DNA of 53,466 nt from CAAGNP01 sp964611185. GTDB lineage: Bacteria > Bacteroidota > Bacteroidia > Bacteroidales > UBA932. Of this stretch, positions 8,638 through 15,032 are shown one piece after another (the first letter of the stretch is position 1; each line of letters starts with the position of its first letter). Under the pieces are notes generated by a model. That model ran no database searches. It was not told where the DNA came from and saw nothing but the letters and a program-made list of their open reading frames with translations. The stretch spans positions 1-53,466 of the forward strand of contig CAZSXE010000013.1 of NCBI GenBank assembly GCA_964611185.1. The letters run 5' to 3'. Made by a program: the position numbers and the translations under genes.

Positions 8638-9194
8638 CTCTTATTTTCCATTTTTAATATTCTCTCTTGAAGCCAAATTCTCGCCCTGCTCAACTGCGAT
8701 CTTGATGCACCCTCCGTAATATTAAGATGCTTCGCTATTTCCAAATGAGTATAACCGTCTATTACACTCAAGTTAAACACTGTTCTGAATCCAGGGGGCA
8801 TCTTCTCTATTAATGATATAATATCCTTTCCCTCAAGCCCTTGTGCGACATTGTCGATAAATGGTGTATCTATTTTAAGATCGGCAATATCTTTAGTCTC
8901 TTTCAAAACATCTCTTTTTCTTAAATCCATCAAAGCCGTGTTTACAAAAACCTTCCTCATCCAACCTTCAAAAGAACCATCTCCGTTATAGCTGTCGATT
9001 TTTGAAAAAACGGTTATAAAACCATCTTGCAAAATATCTTTAGCCTTTTCTCTGTCACCGACATACCTTACGCACACAGAAAACATACGGGGAGAAAATT
9101 TCTCGTATATCTCTCTCTGTGCTTTTCTTTCCTGCTTTTTGCAGGCAGCGATAAGCTCAATTTCCGAACGCTGGCAAGGTTTATCTTGTGACAT
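8634..9194 (-). CDS. ECF-type RNA polymerase sigma factor
   Basis: The 186-residue protein has the two-domain ECF layout. Region 2 spans about residues 25-95, with MFSVCVRYVGDREKAKDILQDGF and the SFEGWMRKVFVNTALMDLRKR DNA-melting segment. Region 4 spans about 125-182, with IDGYTHLEIAKHLNITEGASRSQLSRARIWL as the -35 recognition helix-turn-helix. It is first in a two-gene unit with the anti-sigma/barrel gene. On the minus strand a TATTTTTG box at 9222-9215 could be its promoter. Target genes are not evident in the window. In B. thetaiotaomicron the comparable pair affects outer-membrane vesicle formation; whether that holds here is unknown. Confidence 0.93.
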   Translation of the reverse strand: MSQDKPCQRSEIELIAACKKQERKAQREIYEKFSPRMFSVCVRYVGDREKAKDILQDGFITVFSKIDSYNGDGSFEGWMRKVFVNTALMDLRKRDVLKETKDIADLKIDTPFIDNVAQGLEGKDIISLIEKMPPGFRTVFNLSVIDGYTHLEIAKHLNITEGASRSQLSRARIWLQERILKMENKR

Positions 9195-9264
9195 CCTTTA
9201 CATTTGTATAGATGCAAAAATAAGCCTTTTTGTTGCATTTTACTAAAAATTAATATGGGTAATG

Positions 9265-9294
9265 TTTGTACGGGGGATAAAATGATTAATTTTG
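9265..9294 (+). promoter_or_regulatory. Candidate promoter of the TPR-envC operon
   Basis: TTTG at 9265-9268 and TAATTTTG at 9287-9294 form a -33/-7 pair with 18-bp spacing. Transcription would begin just before the ATG at 9315. Upstream in-frame ATGs (9204, 9255, 9282) fall before or inside this promoter and are unlikely starts. Confidence 0.5.
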
Positions 9295-9314
9295 TACTGT
9301 TTCAATTATTAAAA

Positions 9315-11027
9315 ATGAAGAATATTAGACACATATCTGCTGCAGCTGCTGCACTTTTTATATCATTTTCAATCTCTCTCTTTTTCCCTTTTTCCATAAA
9401 GGCGCAGAAGGTTTTATCTGAAAGCGATTATTTTATTGAAGGGATTCGATATTACAATATTGAAGAGTTTGAGAAAGCAGAGACTCTATTTATTAAAGCA
9501 CTTGAAAAAAACTCCGATAATGATGCCGCCTGTTACTATTTAGCCCTGACATATTACGGCCTTCGAAATGTGGATAAGGCTGAAATGTATCTCAAGATGG
9601 CCAACGATATTGACCCCAACAATTTTTGGTACAGAATCAGACTTGCCCAGCTTTATTCAGACACAAACAGACTTGAGGTCGCCCTCCCTCTCTATGAAGC
9701 TCTTATCTGTGATTATCCGTCTAAAAGCTCTCTCTATTATCAGATAATCGATCTATATACAAGTAATAATCAGATAGATAAAGCGATGGAGACCCTCGAC
9801 AAGATAGAATCTTTGCGCGGTAAAAATGAAGCTACCTGCTATGCGAGATATGAGTTACTTAGCATGCAGAAAAAAGATGACGAAGCTGCCAAATATCTTG
9901 AAGATTTCTATAAAATATACCCCTCTCCACGCGCAGCCTACATACTCGGTGACATATACAAATCCAAATATATGGATTCTACCGCCATAAGTTTCTACGA
10001 AAAAGCCCTCTCTATGGATCCCTCCTACTCCCCCGCCTATTTCGGGCTTGCCGAGACATACAGGATGGGAAGGCAGCTGCCTCTTTTTTTTAAAAATATA
10101 TATAAGTTCTTCTCAAGCGATATGATGAATATTTCATATAAAGTTAAATATATGAAAGAGATAGTACTTAACCCCCAGTTTGTCCAGACTTTTACACCCC
10201 AAGTTGACACCATGGTCACCTGTATCGTCAATGCCCATCCCGGAGACAGTGTGGCACTATTTATGGCAGGTTCGTACTATATACAGACTCTTAGGCAGGA
10301 AGAGGGGAAAGCTATGTACCTCGAATGTCTCCACCACTACCCTGAAGATATGAGGGCAAATATAGAATACATTTCACTGCTTTACTATCTTAAAGAGTGG
10401 AACACCCTTATCGACCAGGCAAAACTCTCAATAAATACATTTCCGGAGGATATTTCTCTTAAAGAGATACTTGGTGTCGCACTGTGGCAAAACAAAAATT
10501 ACGATGAAGCAATCTCCATTTATCAGAGTATGATAGATGCCTCTGATAAAGACGATCCTCTGCGTGCAGGCTACTACGCCGCCATAGGAGATCTTTATCA
10601 CGAGATGAAATTGTCTCAGAAATCATACTCTTACTACGAGAAAGCACTAAAAATCAACCCCGATTACAATCCGGTATTAAACAACTATGCATACTACCTG
10701 AGTCTTGAAGGGAAAAAACTTAAAAAAGCGGCTCAGATGAGCAAGAAAACCATAAAAAGCGAGCCTGATAACCCTACATACCTTGACACCTATGCATGGA
10801 TTCTCTATCTTATGGGGGAGAAAGATGATGCCAAGGGGTATCTTAAACACGCCATGCTCTACGGAGGGAAAGAAAGTGCTGCCATTCTTGACCATTATGC
10901 CGATGTCCTTTTTTCCCTTAAAGAGTATGATCTCGCATTTATTTATTGGGAACAGGCAGATAAAATGGATTCTACACTCGGAATATCTGAAAAAATCAAA
11001 AACAGAAAAGCTGAGATAAAAAAATAA
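9315..11027 (+). CDS. Secreted tetratricopeptide-repeat protein
   Basis: The 570-residue protein starts with a signal peptide (MKNIRHISAAAAALFISFSISLFFP, cleavage near IKAQK) and then consists almost wholly of TPR-type helical repeats. Examples are EEFEKAETLFIKALEKNSDNDAA, the following YYGLRNVDKAEMYLKMANDIDP, and near the C-terminus QKSYSYYEKALKINPDYNPVLNNYAYYLSLEG. Such proteins are periplasmic or outer-membrane-attached scaffolds in Bacteroidota. From memory, in Bacteroides a similar gene lies near dut, a DUF4292 lipoprotein gene and an M23/EnvC gene; here only the TPR and EnvC members remain together. The gap to envC is 4 bp, so they are co-transcribed and probably share a role in cell-envelope assembly or division. 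No catalytic domain is seen. Confidence 0.82.
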   Translation: MKNIRHISAAAAALFISFSISLFFPFSIKAQKVLSESDYFIEGIRYYNIEEFEKAETLFIKALEKNSDNDAACYYLALTYYGLRNVDKAEMYLKMANDIDPNNFWYRIRLAQLYSDTNRLEVALPLYEALICDYPSKSSLYYQIIDLYTSNNQIDKAMETLDKIESLRGKNEATCYARYELLSMQKKDDEAAKYLEDFYKIYPSPRAAYILGDIYKSKYMDSTAISFYEKALSMDPSYSPAYFGLAETYRMGRQLPLFFKNIYKFFSSDMMNISYKVKYMKEIVLNPQFVQTFTPQVDTMVTCIVNAHPGDSVALFMAGSYYIQTLRQEEGKAMYLECLHHYPEDMRANIEYISLLYYLKEWNTLIDQAKLSINTFPEDISLKEILGVALWQNKNYDEAISIYQSMIDASDKDDPLRAGYYAAIGDLYHEMKLSQKSYSYYEKALKINPDYNPVLNNYAYYLSLEGKKLKKAAQMSKKTIKSEPDNPTYLDTYAWILYLMGEKDDAKGYLKHAMLYGGKESAAILDHYADVLFSLKEYDLAFIYWEQADKMDSTLGISEKIKNRKAEIKK

Positions 11028-11031
11028 AAAG

Positions 11032-12219
11032 ATGAAAAGAATATCATTCATATTTTTTTTGTGTTTGCTTTGTAACATCTCCTTTTCACAGGATATATCG
11101 AAGCAGAACGCCCAAAAGAAAAAAATTGAAGATGAAATATCTTTTATCGACAAACAGATTTCCTCCACAAAAAAAGAACAGAGAAAAAATTTAAACACCC
11201 TCGCCCTTACTCAAAAAAAGATAGAGGCAAGAAAAAATCTGTTAGCACAATTGGATAAGGAAATTTCAGATTATTCCCATAAAATCAACACCAAGACCAT
11301 CGAAATCAATCGCCTCGAAAGACGACTTGACACCCTTGAACACTATCACGGAAAACTTGTATATAATGCCTACAAAAATCGCGACTCGAAAATTTGGTTT
11401 ATGTACATTATGGCAAGTAAAGATATTAGCCAGGGGCTAAGGCGATGGTCATATTTGCAAAATATCTCTTTTTCCGTCAAATCACAGGCAGAAGAGATTA
11501 AAGCTGCAAAAGTGGAAATTGCACTTGAAAAAAATGATTTACAAAATCTTTTGACCTCTTCCATTGCCTCTCAAAAGAGGCGTGAAAGCGAATACAAAAG
11601 TCTCACAGAAGAAGAAGTACAGGTGATGAATTCCATCAATTCATTAAAAAAACAGGAAAAGAAATTCCGCTCGGACCTTGCAAAAAAGAAAAAGCAGGTA
11701 GAGAGTCTCAATAAAGAAATCGAGAAAATATTGGCGGAAGCCGTGCGCAAGCAGAAAAAAGCGGGTGGAAAGATCGAAATCGACTATGAGCTTTCAGCCC
11801 AATTCAGCGACAATAAGGGGAAACTTCCTTGGCCGACAAAAAACGGAGTAGTAGTAGAAAAATTCGGACAAAGCTACCACCCTGTATTCAGAGCTGTTAA
11901 ACTGCCGTTCAATAACGGAGTAAATATTTCCACTACTGCGGAATCGGAGGCATATTGCGTTTTTAACGGCATTGTGAAACAAATACTCGTAATGCCCGGT
12001 TACAATCAGTGCGTTTTGGTTCAGCACGGGGAATATTTCACCTTTTACTGCAAACTAAAAAAAGTGTATGTTAAAAGCGGGCAAAATCTTTATACTTCCC
12101 AAGCAATAGGAGTAATCGATGATGCGGACGACGGTAATGCCATTCTCCATTTTCAGCTATGGAAAGGGACTACCAAACAAAATCCGGAACACTGGTTGAA
12201 AAATAGCAGTCTTCACTAA
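11032..12219 (+). CDS. EnvC-type murein hydrolase activator with degenerate LytM/M23 domain
   Basis: Residues 1-19 are a signal peptide (ending FSQ). About 20-245 form a long, lysine- and glutamate-rich coiled coil, and about 265-395 form a LytM/peptidase M23 fold. In active M23 enzymes zinc is held by an HxxxD motif and an HxH motif. Here the first site reads NNGVNIS where a His-Gly-x-Asp-Ile type motif is expected, and the last reads ILHFQLW, keeping one of two histidines. So the zinc site is broken, as in E. coli EnvC, which does not cut peptidoglycan but activates amidases at the division septum. Coiled coil plus dead LytM is the EnvC hallmark. The gene ends 4 bp into the convergent nucleoside kinase gene. 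Confidence 0.87.
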   Translation: MKRISFIFFLCLLCNISFSQDISKQNAQKKKIEDEISFIDKQISSTKKEQRKNLNTLALTQKKIEARKNLLAQLDKEISDYSHKINTKTIEINRLERRLDTLEHYHGKLVYNAYKNRDSKIWFMYIMASKDISQGLRRWSYLQNISFSVKSQAEEIKAAKVEIALEKNDLQNLLTSSIASQKRRESEYKSLTEEEVQVMNSINSLKKQEKKFRSDLAKKKKQVESLNKEIEKILAEAVRKQKKAGGKIEIDYELSAQFSDNKGKLPWPTKNGVVVEKFGQSYHPVFRAVKLPFNNGVNISTTAESEAYCVFNGIVKQILVMPGYNQCVLVQHGEYFTFYCKLKKVYVKSGQNLYTSQAIGVIDDADDGNAILHFQLWKGTTKQNPEHWLKNSSLH

Positions 12220-13922
12220 TACTCAAACGAACTTCCTCCGATAAATTCTCTCATCACAGATGTAGGGGGAATGGTTTGAATCTCCGTAGGGGCAAGAGCC
12301 ACCACATAAGAAAGAAATTTCAGCAGTCTGATACTCTCTGTAAAAGCCTCCGATGAAGGAGAAATGCGTCTGAGCAGAGGCTCGGCATAGTATTTCAAAA
12401 GGGGTAATTCAAAAATCATCGTAGAGTTAAACATTGCGTCAGCATTCTCCTGAAAAGGGAAAATGTTCCTCTCTTCTCCCCTTCTGACACTTGCCCACCG
12501 AAGAATGGTATCCTCAGGAGAAATACCGCGATTATTGAAATCACGCACCATTCTTCTTAAAAGTCTGCTGTCGGTGGTGGAAATTAGATTATTTTCGTCT
12601 ATCGACAATGAAGTAAGAGCCGAGGCATAGATTCTAAACACTTTTTCAGGGTCAATTTCTCTCGTAACTTCCTTGTTAAGAGCGTGAATTCCTTCCATAA
12701 TCAAGATGTCTTTTTCTCCCATTTTTATTTTGGTTCCATCGAAAAATCTTTCCCCTTTAATAAAATCGAATTTTGGAATTTCCACCTCTTGTCCTTCAAA
12801 AAGTGCGTTTAACTGCTTGTTTAAAAAGGGTAGATCTACCGCATTGAGGGCTTCGAAATCATATTCTCCATCAGAATCGACAGGGGTAAACTCTCTGTTA
12901 ACAAAATAGTTATCCATAGCTATCACCACAGGATTCAATCCTATGGTTTTACACTGAATGGCTATCCGCTTGGAGGTAGTGGTCTTGCCGCTGCTTGATG
13001 GACCGGCGATAAGAACAATTTTGATTTTTTTACCATGCGATTTAATCTGATCAGCAATATCGGCATATTTTCTTTCGTGAAGGGCCTCCGCAACCTGAAT
13101 AATGGGTACAGAATGTCCGTCGGAGATGGCTTTATTGATAGTAGCTATTCCATTTACACCAAGTATGAAATTCCAGTCTGAATTCTCATGAAAAACGCTA
13201 CTGAGCTTATCCTGATATCTATAATCAGCCACTTTCCATGGTTCTGAAGAAGATGGGGATTGAAGACAAAAACCACCATTATAAGAGATCAAATCAAACA
13301 GATCCAAATACCTCGTGGAATAAAGCAGCGGTCCATAATAAGTATCGGCATAACCGTCAAGAAAATAAACACTTACGAAAAATCTACCTGTTAATCCGAT
13401 TAGTTCTGCTTTCGCCTCCCTTCCATTTTTTCTAAAAAGCATAGAAGCATCATCCCGCGACATCTTGTTTTTTATAAAATGATAATCATTGGAGATATAA
13501 TAATTCATTCTATTCTTTATTCTCTGAATATCTGCATTTAGTAGCTTTACCTCTTTGGGAGTGCCATCTTCATCTGCTCCCTTTTTTCTCAACTCTCCGT
13601 ATATTCCGTTAGGAAGAGTATAATCGAGAAATAAAGAATATTCCGGAAAAAGATCCACGACACTTTTCTGTAATACAAAGCATAGAGAACGAATATACAT
13701 CCTCCTGCCATCGTTATAAGTGAAATCGATAAATTTAATAGAATGTGGGAGATAAACTTTAAAGCTAAGCTCTTTAAGCTGATTATCCACAAAAGCGCCT
13801 AAAACTTTATACTTACATTTATGGTTCACCTGCTCTACAATATCGTATAACTCTGTTCCTGGCTCACATTCATAATATTCGGAAGTATTCTCACAGTAAA
13901 AAACTATTTTTTTCATACTCAT
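12216..13922 (-). CDS. Nucleoside (uridine-like) kinase with N-terminal TGS/threonyl-tRNA-synthetase-like region
   Basis: The C-terminal half (about residues 295-500) is a P-loop kinase of the uridine kinase/phosphoribulokinase family. It has Walker A AGPSSSGKTTTSKR at 306-319, AMDNYFVNREFTPVDSDGEYDFEALNAVD (the substrate-binding region) and LIMEGIHALN. The N-terminal 190 residues resemble the TGS and second additional domains of threonyl-tRNA synthetase, as in Bacteroidota nucleoside kinases of 550-560 residues. The expected reaction is phosphorylation of a nucleoside in pyrimidine salvage, but the substrate is not certain, and the TGS part suggests RNA or nucleotide sensing. It is convergent with envC (4-bp overlap) and divergent from the membrane protein gene at 14055. 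Confidence 0.83.
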   Translation of the reverse strand: MSMKKIVFYCENTSEYYECEPGTELYDIVEQVNHKCKYKVLGAFVDNQLKELSFKVYLPHSIKFIDFTYNDGRRMYIRSLCFVLQKSVVDLFPEYSLFLDYTLPNGIYGELRKKGADEDGTPKEVKLLNADIQRIKNRMNYYISNDYHFIKNKMSRDDASMLFRKNGREAKAELIGLTGRFFVSVYFLDGYADTYYGPLLYSTRYLDLFDLISYNGGFCLQSPSSSEPWKVADYRYQDKLSSVFHENSDWNFILGVNGIATINKAISDGHSVPIIQVAEALHERKYADIADQIKSHGKKIKIVLIAGPSSSGKTTTSKRIAIQCKTIGLNPVVIAMDNYFVNREFTPVDSDGEYDFEALNAVDLPFLNKQLNALFEGQEVEIPKFDFIKGERFFDGTKIKMGEKDILIMEGIHALNKEVTREIDPEKVFRIYASALTSLSIDENNLISTTDSRLLRRMVRDFNNRGISPEDTILRWASVRRGEERNIFPFQENADAMFNSTMIFELPLLKYYAEPLLRRISPSSEAFTESIRLLKFLSYVVALAPTEIQTIPPTSVMREFIGGSSFEY

Positions 13923-13981
13923 AAAATCTTACATTATTTGATTTAACAAAGATAACAAATCAAATAATTTTATCAAATAAA

Positions 13982-14013
13982 TTTGGTTTATTAAATAAAC
14001 TACTTTATCTTTG
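13982..14013 (+). promoter_or_regulatory. Strong Bacteroidota-type promoter
   Basis: TTTG at 13982-13985 and TATCTTTG at 14006-14013 are 20 bp apart, matching the family consensus. A start near 14020 gives a leader of about 35 nt before the ATG at 14055. The surrounding DNA is AT-rich, with a repeated caaata/ttatt pattern. Confidence 0.7.
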
Positions 14014-14054
14014 TGCCATAATTAATTTATAAACTTATTTAATATCTATTAACA

Positions 14055-14636
14055 ATGGAAGAAAAACAACTCAACGAGAAAGAAAGCATAGAACTTATCT
14101 CTCGAATGATTCAAAACACACAAAACAAACTCACCGGAGACGAAGGCTCACCTTTCCTGATATGGGGATATGCCACTGTCATCACCACCATCGCAGTTTA
14201 CATCGCTTTGGCCCTTACCCAAAACCCTTATTTCAATTTTCTTTGGTTCGCTATCCCTATCTTCGGTCTCCCGATACAGTTGATTTTGAACAAAAAACAA
14301 GATAAAGGGGTGACTACATTTGTCGATAGGACGATAGGAATGGTATGGTTAGTCCTCGGAACAGTAGGTTTTTTGGTAGGTGCCCTCTGCATATTCTCTG
14401 TAATCAACACCAATATCCCCTTTATAATTCTTATTTTGATGGGCTCCGGAACAGCAATTACAGGACTTATCATTAAATTTAACGCTTGCGCCATAGGCGG
14501 ATTCATAGGAATAGCGGCAGGATTTGCATCCATGTTTTTTAATAAATATATGTTAATAATATTTGCTGTTGCCTTTATTTTAATGATGATTATACCAGGG
14601 CATATACTCAACCATAAATCCAAAAGTAATGTTTAA
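14055..14636 (+). CDS. Unrecognised integral membrane protein paired with a winged-helix regulator
   Basis: The 193-residue protein has a soluble charged N-terminus (MEEKQLNEKESIELISRM, about 1-35) and five to six hydrophobic segments from residue 38 to 185, ending with a basic tail (HKSKSNV). No catalytic or transport motif is visible. The distal end overlaps the next gene by 8 bp, a small winged-helix regulator, so the two are made together. This type of pair (soluble helix plus transmembrane protein with a small HTH protein) is common in Bacteroidota and may form a membrane-linked regulatory switch, but that is inference. The strong promoter directly upstream suggests good expression. Confidence 0.75.
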   Translation: MEEKQLNEKESIELISRMIQNTQNKLTGDEGSPFLIWGYATVITTIAVYIALALTQNPYFNFLWFAIPIFGLPIQLILNKKQDKGVTTFVDRTIGMVWLVLGTVGFLVGALCIFSVINTNIPFIILILMGSGTAITGLIIKFNACAIGGFIGIAAGFASMFFNKYMLIIFAVAFILMMIIPGHILNHKSKSNV

Positions 14637-14907
14637 AGAGTTAAATCCCCTTCTGCACTCCGAACTACGGCTTGCTATTATGTCTATTCTCATGGGTGTG
14701 GAGAGTGCCGATTTTACATACATTAAAAAGGAGACATCGGCCTCTGCCGGAAACCTAAGTGTTCAGATAGAAAAACTATCAACCGCCGGATATATAACTA
14801 TCAAAAAAGGATTCAAAGGCAAGATACCATGTACCACTTGCAAAATAACAAAAAGCGGAATCACAGCCTTTCACGAATATGTAGAAGCCCTGAAAACCTA
14901 CATTTAA
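14629..14907 (+). CDS. Small winged-helix transcriptional regulator
   Basis: The 92-residue protein is a stand-alone winged helix of the MarR-like/HTH_34 kind. LLHSELRLAIMSILMGVES forms the first helix, FTYIKKETSASAGNLSVQIEKLSTAGYI the helix-turn-helix, ITIKKGFKGKIPCTTCKITKSG the wing, and AFHEYVEALKTYI the dimerisation helix. The phrase NLSVQIEKLSTAGYI is the recognition helix hallmark of this family. Two cysteines in the wing (PCTTC) could be redox- or metal-responsive, but this is a guess. It overlaps the upstream membrane protein gene by 8 bp; autoregulation of the promoter at 13982 is the simplest model. Confidence 0.85.
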   Translation: MFKELNPLLHSELRLAIMSILMGVESADFTYIKKETSASAGNLSVQIEKLSTAGYITIKKGFKGKIPCTTCKITKSGITAFHEYVEALKTYI

Positions 14908-14912
14908 AACGC

Positions 14913-15021
14913 CTTGGCGACTAATTATATTTTAATCACCGCCTTCCTGTAACTATCCTCCGGCAAAAAAGCCGGAGGATGTTGTATGTTATCGTCTGAT
15001 AATGAGGATGTTGGCCGCCAA
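14913..15021. repeat. MITE-like dispersed repeat between convergent genes
   Basis: The stretch starts with TTGGCGAC (14914-14921) and ends with the inverse GCCGCCAA (15014-15021), with a perfect hairpin in the middle (14955-14980). Its left 59 bp (14913-14971) align with 53042-53101, sharing AATCACC, CCTTCCTGTAA, ATCCTC and GGCAAAA blocks in the same order. It lies in the 125-bp gap between the winged-helix gene and uvrA. Read on the minus strand, both copies could encode a PEDxYRKxVI peptide, so the copies may instead be remnants of a coding sequence. Confidence 0.5.
14955..14980. terminator. Perfect 10-bp hairpin, probable bidirectional terminator
   Basis: ATCCTCCGGC (14955-14964), loop AAAAAA, GCCGGAGGAT (14971-14980). 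It sits between two convergent transcription units. There is no strong T run on either side (GTTGTATGTT follows on the plus strand), so termination strength is uncertain. Confidence 0.6.
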
Positions 15022-15032
15022 TCGATTCGATT

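Noticed and set aside
10677..11198. 173-codon open frame antisense to the TPR/envC junction
   Set aside because: Low-complexity Phe/Ile-rich translation of the complement of lysine-rich genes; no start context.
14228..14623. 131-codon open frame antisense to the membrane protein gene
   Set aside because: Fully covered by a convincing membrane protein with coupled downstream gene.
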